A DNA stretch of 55,477 bases from CAKSHC01 sp045595395 (GTDB lineage: Bacteria > Bacillota > Clostridia > Oscillospirales > UMGS1783): contig JAZOAH010000024.1 of NCBI GenBank assembly GCA_045595395.1, positions 1 through 55,477 of the forward strand. The letters are read 5' to 3'. Under the pieces are notes generated by a model that was given only the letters and a program-made list of their open reading frames with translations, was not told the origin of the DNA and searched no databases. This document shows, in pieces, positions 1 to 6,704 of this stretch (the first letter of the stretch is position 1; every line of letters begins with the position of its first letter). The translations under genes and the position numbers were made by a program.

Positions 1-530
1 ACATCGTTTGCCGCATAGGCAAGGGCATACCAGGGACTGCGCAGAAGCGTGAGTGCAGAGGCAAGAAAGCTGGTTGCAATGGAAACGGTGGATACTATCA
101 GCACAGGGGTATCAAAGGATGCAAGAATGAAATAAAATGCATAGGTGACAGCTACTGTGAAAAGCAGCAGAAGACCGGTGGTTTTGACATTCAGCCGCTG
201 TACTCTGACCTCAGCTCTGCCCTTTTCAAAGGGATGGCGCAGCCAGGCGATGACAGAGGCAAGCGCAATAGGAGCGCTCATGCCCAAATAGGTGATCATC
301 TCGCCGTAATAGGCAACAGAATAGGAAATGATCCCATACAAAATACTAAAAACGACCATCAGCGCCGGCGAGATCGGATTGCCCTTAGCGCCGAAGATAA
401 GCGAGGTCGCACCAATAAGCGAAGCGATGAGGGTCAACCAGTTGGCTCGATCAAAGAACAGAAAGGCCGCTGAGATCAGAATCACCGATCCACCCCAAAG
501 CGCCCATTCAAACTTGGTAAAATATTTCAT
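1..530 (-). CDS. pnuC: PnuC-type nicotinamide riboside transporter (3' part cut by window edge)
   Basis: Membrane carrier that takes up nicotinamide riboside for NAD salvage. My reading of the minus strand from the ATG at 528-530 gives about 176 residues before the window ends. It has successive hydrophobic segments and the PnuC-like stretch YYGEMITYLGMSAPIA followed by WLRHP, typical of the family core. The start is supported by GGAGG a few bases upstream. It sits downstream of the SLOG-like gene on the same strand but has its own promoter, inside the 3' end of that gene, and a leader with a terminator. Paralogues PnuT (thiamine) and PnuX (riboflavin) are alternatives. The leader, which resembles pnuC-associated riboswitches, favours nicotinamide riboside. 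Confidence 0.85.
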   Translation of the reverse strand, partial: MKYFTKFEWALWGGSVILISAAFLFFDRANWLTLIASLIGATSLIFGAKGNPISPALMVVFSILYGIISYSVAYYGEMITYLGMSAPIALASVIAWLRHPFEKGRAEVRVQRLNVKTTGLLLLFTVAVTYAFYFILASFDTPVLIVSTVSIATSFLASALTLLRSPWYALAYAAND

Positions 531-621
531 ACTTCCTCCAAAAAAAAGAAACATCTAACATACATCTTCTAAGACCTAACGATGTATGTTAGATGCTTTT
601 GCATCTCTACCCGGTGGCAGT
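531..621 (-). promoter_or_regulatory. Structured pnuC leader: candidate NAD+-II (pnuC-motif) riboswitch
   Basis: The roughly 90-nt leader contains three elements on the minus strand. The first is a short stem CUGCC/GGUAG with a 4-nt loop (607-620). The second is a 6-bp hairpin AGATGC/GCATCT with an AAAA loop (591-606). The third is a 15-bp perfect terminator stem. The second hairpin and the terminator share bases 591-595, so they cannot form together, which is the architecture of an attenuating riboswitch. A small RNA class found upstream of pnuC genes (NAD+-II) is established knowledge. Assigning this leader to it is inference from position and size; I have not matched its consensus base by base. 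Confidence 0.55.
540..595 (-). terminator. Attenuator terminator in the pnuC leader
   Basis: A perfect 15-bp inverted repeat (552-566 with 581-595, 14-nt loop) is followed on the minus strand by TTTCTTTTTTT. The T tract runs directly into the pnuC ribosome binding site. Confidence 0.8.
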
Positions 622-627
622 ATGGCT

Positions 628-656
628 ATTGTATCAAATTCTCGCCTTTTCGTCAA
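628..656 (-). promoter_or_regulatory. Sigma-A promoter of pnuC
   Basis: On the minus strand, TTGACG (651-656) and TACAAT (628-633) are separated by exactly 17 bp. It overlaps the last codons and stop of the SLOG-like gene, so pnuC can be transcribed separately. The predicted start is near 621. Confidence 0.8.
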
Positions 657-1087
657 GGATATTGACCGTGCGTTTTCCTCGGCGTGCTGCATAATCGAGA
701 ATCTTTTCGGCGTTGCTGGCCGGATGCCGAACAGCACCAATGACGCAATCCACCCCCATCCACCATACAGCGATTTGCCCGCACGATCGCCATCTGCCTC
801 GGCACACGCTCCATCCCATTCGGATAATATGTTCCGTCAAACCCTTCCGGAGTTTCTACCGGCCGCTCTGCCGGGTGATACGGGATCAATAAAAACAACC
901 GAACCTGCGGATAGTCCCGCTTGACCTCACGAAGAGCCACCGCCGCTACACGATCAAAACCTCCGTAATGGCCAACATAAAATTCGCTCACGCCATACTC
1001 TTCTACCTGTCGAACAAGGCTGGCCCGTAATTGCGGCAGGATCGTTCGATCAAGTTCCCGATGCCCAATCAAAAAACACCTTGCCAT
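634..1087 (-). pseudogene. SLOG-like (YpsA/DUF1273-related) protein, frame broken by one base
   Basis: Unknown function; the fold looks like the SLOG/YpsA group of nucleotide-binding Rossmann-like proteins. The start ATG at 1085-1087 follows AGGAGG and gives MARCFLIGHRE, then YVGHYGGFDRVA and YYPNGMERVPRQMAIVRANR. After that the frame goes wrong, but the next frame continues naturally with GVDCVIGAVRHP and LDYAARRGKR to a stop at 634. The break falls in a run of five C at 753-757 (GGGGG on the coding strand). With four, a continuous 150-residue protein results. This is either a real frameshift, a homopolymer sequencing error or, less likely, ribosomal slippage. Its promoter carries the palindrome described below. 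Confidence 0.7.
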
Positions 1088-1108
1088 TTGCCCCTCCTTA
1101 TTTAGTAT

Positions 1109-1140
1109 TACCAAATTTATTATATTTGGTATTACCAAAT
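1109..1140. promoter_or_regulatory. Operator-like palindrome plus third half-site
   Basis: ATTTGGTA-T-TACCAAAT (1124-1140) is a perfect 17-bp palindrome. A further copy of the half-site TACCAAAT lies at 1109-1116. It sits between the divergent SLOG-like gene and the XRE regulator. A likely ligand is the XRE protein encoded at 1190, which would then repress both genes; that is inference. Confidence 0.6.
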
Positions 1141-1147
1141 TTGGCAA
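1119..1147 (-). promoter_or_regulatory. Promoter of the SLOG-like gene, overlapping operator
   Basis: On the minus strand, TTGCCA (1142-1147) and TATAAT (1119-1124) are separated by 17 bp. The spacer is almost completely filled by the palindrome at 1124-1140, so a protein bound there should block RNA polymerase. Confidence 0.8.
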
Positions 1148-1189
1148 GCCTTTTCCAACATATAATAACGGTTGTGAGGAGGTGAGCCA

Positions 1190-1435
1190 TTGAAAACACG
1201 CAAGTTAGCATTAGGTGATCGCAATATGATTGGCGCCCGGGTAACACAGGCGCGCAAGCAATTAGGCATGAAGCAGATTGATTTACTGGCAAAGCTACAG
1301 GTTCGCGGGATAGAGATCAGCACCCCGGCGCTCTCCCTTCTGGAAGGACAAAGGCGTCCGGTTTCCGACTTTGAACTACACGCATTATCTGAAATTCTTC
1401 AGGTATCGGTTGATTGGCTTCTTGGAAAGGAATAA
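1190..1435 (+). CDS. XRE-family transcriptional regulator, single HTH domain
   Basis: An 81-residue protein consisting almost wholly of one helix-turn-helix domain. It has ARVTQARKQLGMKQIDLLAKL, then a recognition region with STPALSLLEGQRRPVSD and the typical end LSEILQVSVDWLLG. The start is TTG at 1190, preferred because GAGGAGGTG lies about 6-9 bases upstream. A TATAAT at 1161-1166 is a plausible -10. The gene is divergent from the SLOG-like gene with a shared 100-bp intergenic region, and the palindrome there is the natural candidate operator. There is no sensor domain, so any signal must come through a partner or by direct derepression. Confidence 0.85.
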   Translation: MKTRKLALGDRNMIGARVTQARKQLGMKQIDLLAKLQVRGIEISTPALSLLEGQRRPVSDFELHALSEILQVSVDWLLGKE

Positions 1436-1528
1436 TCCCGTTCAACACCGCCTTCCCACAAGCCAATCATGCGAATTTTATATATCTTTCCGCTATCATA
1501 AAATATTTTTGCAAATTGGAGAAAGATT

Positions 1529-1723
1529 GTGAAACAAGATTCCCTAATTGTAAAACCGAAACGCCCGAAAGGCGAAGATGGTTATAAAACCTTTTCCATT
1601 CGCATCAAGGAAGAAACCGTTGCAAAAATTGATGCCATATCCGCACAGACCGGGCATAGCCGCAATGAATTGATTGGGCGCTTCCTTGAATATGCGGCAG
1701 AACAATGTCAGATTGAACAATAA
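1529..1723 (+). CDS. Ribbon-helix-helix (CopG/Arc-like) small protein
   Basis: A 64-residue basic protein. It has a beta-strand-like KTFSIRIKEETVAKIDAIS followed by TGHSRNELIGRFLEYAAEQ, the usual strand-helix-helix pattern of ribbon-helix-helix DNA-binding proteins. The start is GTG at 1529 with GGAGAAAG just upstream. Such proteins serve as antitoxins, plasmid or transposon regulators, or chromosomal repressors. No toxin-like gene is adjacent, so an antitoxin role is not supported here. It follows the XRE gene by 93 bp, and its 3' end shares a bidirectional terminator with the convergent gene at 1758. Confidence 0.75.
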   Translation: MKQDSLIVKPKRPKGEDGYKTFSIRIKEETVAKIDAISAQTGHSRNELIGRFLEYAAEQCQIEQ

Positions 1724-1726
1724 AAG

Positions 1727-1751
1727 AGCGGCAGGGTTTCTCCCTGCCGCT
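1727..1751. terminator. Bidirectional terminator
   Basis: A 10-bp GC-rich stem (AGCGGCAGGG, 1727-1736, with CCCTGCCGCT, 1742-1751), with A and T tracts on the two sides. It serves the convergent genes ending at 1723 and 1758. Confidence 0.85.
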
Positions 1752-1757
1752 TTTCTG

Positions 1758-1994
1758 TTACAGATTGCGCAAAGCTTTCCACTCGTCGGCTTTGGCCTTG
1801 CCCATTCTCTTGATGTTCTCACCCGCATAGGGCGAGTCGGCGCCGCCGTTGACATAGAGGAAAAACTTGCCGTCAGCCGTCTGATACAGGCTCTCCTCAA
1901 AGCCGGCCTCATCTCCGAATGTACCCTCGGTGTACTTGGCCACCAATGCCGCATGATCGGTGTTATATTCCACGTTGCAGATCACTTTTTTCAT
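1758..1994 (-). CDS. Conserved small protein of unknown function
   Basis: 78 residues from the ATG at 1992-1994, chosen because GGAG lies about eight bases upstream; a longer in-frame start has no such site. It reads MKKVICNVEYNTDHAALVAK, then FEESLYQTADGKFFLYVNGG and ENIKRMGKAKADEWKAL. The pattern 'KK-[VI]-..-Y-T-D-A ... G-x-F-F-L-..-G-G' recalls a family of short proteins common in Clostridia whose function is unknown. There are no membrane segment, cysteine motif or signal peptide. It is monocistronic, convergent with the ribbon-helix-helix gene. Confidence 0.65.
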   Translation of the reverse strand: MKKVICNVEYNTDHAALVAKYTEGTFGDEAGFEESLYQTADGKFFLYVNGGADSPYAGENIKRMGKAKADEWKALRNL

Positions 1995-2091
1995 GATATT
2001 TTCTCCTTTGTATAATTTTCTCTTATAGTATATCATATTTCCTTATAAGAATAAAGTCTATTTTTGTCATTTCTCTATTTTTGGCAAAACC

Positions 2092-2120
2092 TTGCACACT
2101 GGGACAAAACCGAGTATAAT
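2092..2120 (+). promoter_or_regulatory. Promoter of rsmE operon
   Basis: TTGCAC (2092-2097), 17-bp spacer, TATAAT (2115-2120), about 30 bp upstream of the rsmE start. Confidence 0.8.
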
Positions 2121-2149
2121 GAAACCAACAAATGACAAGGCGGTAGACG

Positions 2150-2890
2150 ATGTTTAATTTTTTTGTTGAAGAATCGGCCCATCAAGGCGATCGGTTTATC
2201 ATCACCGACGCCGATTACAATCATATCCGCAACGTCCTGCGCATGCAGGAGGGCGACACCTTTTTGGTCAGCTGCGCCGGCTTTAGCCATCTGTGCCGAC
2301 TGGCGTCCTTTGAGGGGGATGCCGTGGTGGCGCAGATGGTCGAGGAACATTATCAGGATGCCGAGCTGCCCGTCCGTTTCTATCTGTTCCAGGGTCTGCC
2401 CAAGGGCGACAAACTGGAGCTGATCATTCAAAAGACGGTCGAGCTGGGCGTGGCCGGCATCATTCCCGTGGAAATGAGCCGCTGTGTCGTCAAACTCGAC
2501 GAAAAAAAGAAACCGGCCAAGCAGGCACGCTGGCAGTCCATTGCCGAAAGCGCCGCCAAGCAGAGCAAGCGCAGCCTCATTCCCCAGGTCGACCAACCCC
2601 TGCCCTATAAACAGGCATTAGCCAAGGCGGCACAACTCGATCTGCTGCTGGTCCCCTATGAAAACGAGCGGGGCATGGCCGCCACCCGGGAAGCACTGGC
2701 TCAGCTTAGACCCGGCATGTCGGTCGGCATCCTCATCGGCCCCGAGGGCGGCTTTGACCCGTCGGAGATCGAACAGGCCAAACAGGCCGGCGGCCTTGTC
2801 ATTTCACTGGGCAAGCGCATCCTTCGTACCGAAACAGCGGCCGTCACCGCTGTCGGTATGGGCATGCTCCATGTGGAGATGAATCTATGA
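2150..2890 (+). CDS. rsmE: 16S rRNA (uracil-1498-N3)-methyltransferase
   Basis: Methylates N3 of U1498 in 16S rRNA using S-adenosylmethionine, acting on the assembled small subunit. The 246-residue length is usual. An N-terminal PUA-like RNA-binding part (about 1-70) with HIRNVLRMQEGD precedes the SPOUT (knotted) domain. Clear motifs are KGDKLELIIQKTVELGV, the cofactor loop LIGPEGGFDPSEIEQA and SLGKRILRTETAA near the C-terminus. It is first in a two-gene operon; its stop overlaps the start of the next methyltransferase by 4 bp (ATGA), implying translational coupling. Confidence 0.95.
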   Translation: MFNFFVEESAHQGDRFIITDADYNHIRNVLRMQEGDTFLVSCAGFSHLCRLASFEGDAVVAQMVEEHYQDAELPVRFYLFQGLPKGDKLELIIQKTVELGVAGIIPVEMSRCVVKLDEKKKPAKQARWQSIAESAAKQSKRSLIPQVDQPLPYKQALAKAAQLDLLLVPYENERGMAATREALAQLRPGMSVGILIGPEGGFDPSEIEQAKQAGGLVISLGKRILRTETAAVTAVGMGMLHVEMNL

Positions 2891-4242
2891 AACCATTACC
2901 GTCCGCCTTCGTCGACCGCATGAAAGACATGCTGGGACAAGAGGAGTTTGAAGCCTACCTGGCATCCTTTGACCATCCGGCCGAGCGTGCCTTTCGCATC
3001 AACACCGACAAGATCTCTTTGGCCGACTTTGCCGCCGTCAACCCCTTCCCCTCTCAGCCCATCCCCTATGTCCCGACCGGCTACTATGTCACCTATGACA
3101 AGATCGGCCATCATCCCTTTCACCATGCCGGCATGATCTATGTCCAAGATCCCGGCGCTATGGCCACGGCTGAATGTCTGGACATTCAGCCCGATTGGTG
3201 GGTGCTCGATCTGTGCGCCGCACCCGGCGGCAAGACCAGCCAGATCAAAAACAAACTCGGCCCCAACGGCCTACTCATCGCCAACGAGATCATCCCCTCC
3301 CGCTGCAAGATCCTCACCGGCAATGTCGAACGGCTGGGCTTTACCAACATGGCCACCACCTGCCTCGACCCGGCCCGCCTGGCCGCCCTCTTCCCCCAGA
3401 CCTTTGATCTGATCATGGTCGATGCCCCCTGCTCAGGCGAGGGCATGTTCCGCAAGGACGATACCGCCATTCGTGAATGGAGCCAGGAAAATGTCCTGCG
3501 TTGCGCCGCACGGCAAAAGGAGATCCTCGACCGGGCCGTCGCCGCCCTGCGTCCGGGCGGTATGATCGTCTATGCCACCTGCACCTTTTCCTTAGAAGAG
3601 AACGAAATGGTGGTCGATCACATACTTAAGAAATATTCCTATTTTTCATTAGAGCCGGTCACCGAGGCGGTTGGAGCCCACACCTGCGACGGCATCGCCT
3701 TTGATGGCTGCCACTGCCAAAACTTACATGACTGCCGCCGCTTTTACCCGCACAAGAGTCGGGGCGAAGGGCAGTTTATGGCCCTATTGCGTGACACACG
3801 GCCGCAGGGTGTGCGCCCCTCTCTGTCCCGCCCGACCGAAAGACCCGACCCTATCGTCACCGCCTTTTTGCAGGACACCCTGGTCGATTACCATCCGTCT
3901 TTGGTGTCGACCTATAACGGCAATCCCGTCTATGCTCCGCCCTTACTGCCCTTGGGCAAGGGGGTTGCCTTCTGCAGCGGCGTGACCGTCGGCGAGATTC
4001 GAAAAAACTATCTCCAGCCCCACCACCAGTTTTTCATGGCCATGGGCTCGCACTTTAAGCGCCAAATCGAATTAGCGCCCGACGATCGGCGCCTGTCCCG
4101 CTATCTGCATGGCGAGGAGATCGACGTTGATTGCCAAAACGGCTGGGCGGTCATCACCACCTGCGGCTGCACCGTCGGCGGGGTCAAAGTCAGCAACGGC
4201 CGTGCCAAAAACCACTATCCCAAAGGCCTACGCCTGTTATGA
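2887..4242 (+). CDS. RsmF-like rRNA (cytosine-5) methyltransferase, NOL1/NOP2/Sun family
   Basis: An m5C RNA methyltransferase of 451 residues. The SAM-binding motif LDLCAAPGGKTSQI is near residue 110. The two catalytic-region cysteines are visible in VDAPCSGEGMF and YATCTFSLEENEM. The C-terminal third, ending with VGGVKVSNGRAKNHYPKGLR, resembles the RsmF/YccW-type RNA-binding extension. In E. coli RsmF modifies C1407 of 16S rRNA, and Clostridia homologues may use other positions, so I leave the symbol empty. It overlaps rsmE by 4 bp, and its last 6 bp overlap the convergent amidohydrolase. Confidence 0.9.
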   Translation: MKPLPSAFVDRMKDMLGQEEFEAYLASFDHPAERAFRINTDKISLADFAAVNPFPSQPIPYVPTGYYVTYDKIGHHPFHHAGMIYVQDPGAMATAECLDIQPDWWVLDLCAAPGGKTSQIKNKLGPNGLLIANEIIPSRCKILTGNVERLGFTNMATTCLDPARLAALFPQTFDLIMVDAPCSGEGMFRKDDTAIREWSQENVLRCAARQKEILDRAVAALRPGGMIVYATCTFSLEENEMVVDHILKKYSYFSLEPVTEAVGAHTCDGIAFDGCHCQNLHDCRRFYPHKSRGEGQFMALLRDTRPQGVRPSLSRPTERPDPIVTAFLQDTLVDYHPSLVSTYNGNPVYAPPLLPLGKGVAFCSGVTVGEIRKNYLQPHHQFFMAMGSHFKRQIELAPDDRRLSRYLHGEEIDVDCQNGWAVITTCGCTVGGVKVSNGRAKNHYPKGLRLL

Positions 4243-5370
4243 GTGAGCCTGCCAGGCAATCTCGCCGCTGACCAGGGTATATCGTACCGAAGAGGCGATC
4301 TCCAACGGATTTCCGTCATACATAACGATGTCAGCATCCTTTCCCTCTTTCAAACTGCCCAACCGATGCTCCAGGCGGCAGATGCGGGCCGCATCAATGG
4401 TGATAGCACGCAGGGCGCCCCATTGGCTCATCCCCTCCTTGACGGCAAGCCCGGCGCATAACGGCAGGTATTGGATGCGGGAGACCGGATGGTCGGTAGT
4501 CAGCGCCACCAAAACGCCCGCCTTTTGCAGAATGCCCGGCGTCTTGAAGTCGGAGCTTTTCACCTCGTCCTTGCTGCGGGAGGCCAACGAGGGACCGACA
4601 ATGGCCGGATACCCGCTCTGGGCAATGGCATCGGCGATCAGATGTCCCTCGGTACAGTGATCGAGCGTGAGCCCAAGGCCGAACTCGTCGGCGATGCGGA
4701 TGGCGGTGAAGATATCGTCGGCTCGGTGAACATGCGCCTTGAGCGGGATCGCCCCTTCAAACAGCTCCCGATAACAGTCCATGCCGAAATTCCCCTGCGA
4801 CCCATCTTGGAAATACTGTCGGGCATTGGTCAATTCCTCCCGAATCAGCGAGGCTATGCCCATGCGTGAAGAGGGAATATTTCCGTTTGTTCCGTAGTTT
4901 GTCATCGGGTTTTCGCCAAAGGCCAGCTTCATGGCGCAGGGCGCTTTTACGATCATGTCGTCCACCCGCCGGCCGTGGGTCTTTATAAAAACAAACTGGC
5001 CGCCGATGGGATTGGAGCTGCCCGGCCCCACCATCACGCCGGTGATGCCGACGGCCAGGGCATTGTGAAAGGCGCTGTCGAGCGGATTGATGGCATCCAG
5101 CGCACGGATGGCGGGCGTGATGGGGTTGGTGCCCTCGTTGCTCTCATCACCCTGATGGGTCTTCTTTTCCTCCGACAGCCCGATGTGGCTATGGGCGTCG
5201 ATAAACCCCGGATAGACACGCAGCCCCGAAGCGTCAATGACCTCCATGCGCTCGGTGGGCTTTATTTTTTTTGCGATTTGTATGATTTTTCCTTTGTCGA
5301 TCAGCAGATCCACATGGCTTTCTTGCTCGGTTTCCATGGTGAAAACCAAGCCGTTTTGTATCAAAAGCAC
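4237..5370 (-). CDS. Metal-dependent amidohydrolase
   Basis: 377 residues, with a hydrolase fold like imidazolonepropionase or D-hydantoinase relatives. It starts at GTG (5368-5370) with GGAGG eight bases upstream. An N-terminal beta-sandwich part (NGLVFTMETEQE) precedes the first metal motif, GFIDAHSHIGL. Further likely ligands are KAHVHRADD, LTLDHCTEGHL and the aspartate in ALTTDHPVS. The C-terminus closes with GKDADIVMYDGNPLE, a signature of the superfamily. The substrate cannot be read from sequence. It stands alone, convergent with the rsmF-like gene with a 6-bp overlap and no terminator between them. Confidence 0.85.
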   Translation of the reverse strand: MLLIQNGLVFTMETEQESHVDLLIDKGKIIQIAKKIKPTERMEVIDASGLRVYPGFIDAHSHIGLSEEKKTHQGDESNEGTNPITPAIRALDAINPLDSAFHNALAVGITGVMVGPGSSNPIGGQFVFIKTHGRRVDDMIVKAPCAMKLAFGENPMTNYGTNGNIPSSRMGIASLIREELTNARQYFQDGSQGNFGMDCYRELFEGAIPLKAHVHRADDIFTAIRIADEFGLGLTLDHCTEGHLIADAIAQSGYPAIVGPSLASRSKDEVKSSDFKTPGILQKAGVLVALTTDHPVSRIQYLPLCAGLAVKEGMSQWGALRAITIDAARICRLEHRLGSLKEGKDADIVMYDGNPLEIASSVRYTLVSGEIAWQAHS

Positions 5371-5398
5371 GAGATGGCCTCCTAAAAAATTTTTTCGT

Positions 5399-5430
5399 GT
5401 ATAGTTTTCTACCGTCAGGCAAAACTATAC
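5399..5430 (+). promoter_or_regulatory. Perfect dyad upstream of the Asn/Gln-rich small gene
   Basis: GTATAGTTTT (5399-5408) and AAAACTATAC (5421-5430) form a perfect 10-bp inverted repeat around a 12-nt centre. The same bases contain GTATA and GGCAAAACTA, which resemble the -35 and -10 of forespore sigma-F promoters, but with a 14-bp spacer that is shorter than usual. It could be an operator, a forespore promoter or both. Confidence 0.45.
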
Positions 5431-5457
5431 TCGTAATCAAGTAAAGGAGGTTTTTTC

Positions 5458-5580
5458 ATGAACAACGAGTATCAGAACAACCAGAACAAGAACAATCAGA
5501 ACAATCAGAACAATCAGAACAAGAATCAGAACGACCAGAACAAGAATCAGAACGACCAGAACAAAAACCAGAACCGCTAA
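5458..5580 (+). CDS. 40-residue Asn/Gln/Lys repeat protein
   Basis: A short gene with a near-ideal ribosome binding site (AAAGGAGG, 5443-5450). The product begins MNNEYQNNQNKNNQ and continues as imperfect NQN, NNQ and NDQNK repeats, ending in NQNR and TAA. It has no hydrophobic residue beyond one Tyr and is fully low complexity. Unknown function. Small Asn/Gln-rich proteins in spore formers are sometimes spore-associated, and the upstream forespore-like promoter elements would fit, but this is speculation. A strong hairpin follows directly, so it is a complete transcription unit. The strong ribosome site and own terminator argue that it is a real gene rather than simple repeat DNA. Confidence 0.65.
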   Translation: MNNEYQNNQNKNNQNNQNNQNKNQNDQNKNQNDQNKNQNR

Positions 5581-5608
5581 CCCGACTGGTTCATAATCCC
5601 GGCAACAA

Positions 5609-5641
5609 AAAACACCTTCCGCTTGTTACGGAAGGTGTTTT
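5609..5641. terminator. Bidirectional terminator
   Basis: AAAACACCTTCCG (5609-5621) pairs perfectly with CGGAAGGTGTTTT (5629-5641). It lies between the Asn/Gln-rich gene and the convergent yitT-like gene. Confidence 0.9.
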
Positions 5642-5646
5642 CTCTA

Positions 5647-6537
5647 TCAATCATTGGACTTAAACACATCGGCCACTTCACTGATCGTAACAAAGGCACG
5701 AGGATCAATGGTCTGAATGATGTTGCGCATGCGGGATATCTGAAATCGGTTGACAACGAAATAAATAATGGTCTTATCGGCATTGGAGTAGCCGCCCTTG
5801 GCCTTAATTTTTGTCGTTCCGCATTCAAATACGTCCATCAGTGCGGCGCTGATCTCCTGCGGCTTATCGGTAACGATCATGACCTCCTTGGAGCGATCAA
5901 AGCCTTCTACCACAAAGTCGACCGTTTTCAGCCCCGCCGCATAGGTGACGATGGAATAGAGCGGCAGTATCCAGCTCTGCATGGTAATGCCGCAGACAAT
6001 ATACAGCAGCACATTATAGATCATAACAAAGGTGCCGACCGTGATGTTTAATCTCTTGGCAAAAATAACGGCCATAACCTCAATTCCATCAATGGCGCCG
6101 CCGTATCGAATGGTCATGCCGCTGCCAACGCCCGATATCAAGCCGCCAAACAAGGCGCACAGCAGCAGATCCTGCCCCGCAAGCGGCGATGCCATGCTTA
6201 CATCAATGGGCAATACATCGGTGATCAGCCATGCCACTGTGGAATAGACGGCAACGGTAAAGATGGAATATACGGTAAATGCCACGCCCTGTTTCTTTAA
6301 GCCAAACAAAAACAACGGAATGTTCAGGATCAGCAGAAAAACAGACAGGGTCATATAGTCGGGTGTCAGCTGCGAGAGCAAAATAGAGGTGCCCGATATG
6401 CCGCTGTCATACAAATTGACAGGCGCTAAAAATACCGTTACACCAAAAGCATTAACACAGCCGGCCATAAACAAAAAAATGAAATTTTGCCATTTGAGTT
6501 GTTTAAGTTCGGAAGCGAATTTTCTAAATAAGCTCAT
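5647..6537 (-). CDS. YitT family membrane protein (DUF161 + DUF2179)
   Basis: 296 residues from the ATG at 6535-6537, preferred over upstream starts because AGGAG is correctly placed. Five or so hydrophobic segments fill residues 15-190 (for example FIFLFMAGCVNAFGVTVFLA), with the YitT-typical RYGGAIDGIEVMAV. A soluble C-terminal DUF2179 domain (about 200-290) has KEVMIVTDKPQEI and IKAKGGYSN and ends in VAFVT-like FVTISEVADV. The family is abundant in Firmicutes; its transport substrate is not firmly known. It is monocistronic, with AT-rich promoter DNA just upstream. Confidence 0.9.
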   Translation of the reverse strand: MSLFRKFASELKQLKWQNFIFLFMAGCVNAFGVTVFLAPVNLYDSGISGTSILLSQLTPDYMTLSVFLLILNIPLFLFGLKKQGVAFTVYSIFTVAVYSTVAWLITDVLPIDVSMASPLAGQDLLLCALFGGLISGVGSGMTIRYGGAIDGIEVMAVIFAKRLNITVGTFVMIYNVLLYIVCGITMQSWILPLYSIVTYAAGLKTVDFVVEGFDRSKEVMIVTDKPQEISAALMDVFECGTTKIKAKGGYSNADKTIIYFVVNRFQISRMRNIIQTIDPRAFVTISEVADVFKSND

Positions 6538-6616
6538 TCTCGTTTCTCCTAATATAATAACAACTGTATTATAACATATAATGGCTGCCGTTTCCACCTA
6601 TTTTCATCCTATAAAA

Positions 6617-6649
6617 AATGGCAGACAGTGAGAACCACTGTCTGCCATT
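6617..6649 (-). terminator. Terminator of the lipoprotein gene
   Basis: AATGGCAGACAGTG (6617-6630) pairs perfectly with CACTGTCTGCCATT (6636-6649). On the minus strand it is followed by TTTTTTAT. Confidence 0.85.
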
Positions 6650-6704
6650 AACTATATTTGGATTATTCCCTCTCATTGCAGGAACTTGCATCCGGGCCAG
6701 CCTC

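Noticed and set aside
1529..1994. Ribbon-helix-helix gene and its convergent neighbour as a toxin-antitoxin pair
   Set aside because: The genes are convergent rather than co-directional, separated by a strong terminator, and the neighbour shows no toxin motif.
5461..5580. AACCAGAACAAG-type repeats as a CRISPR or VNTR array
   Set aside because: The repeats are short, in frame and coding (Asn/Gln/Lys) between a good ribosome site and a stop; there are no spacers.
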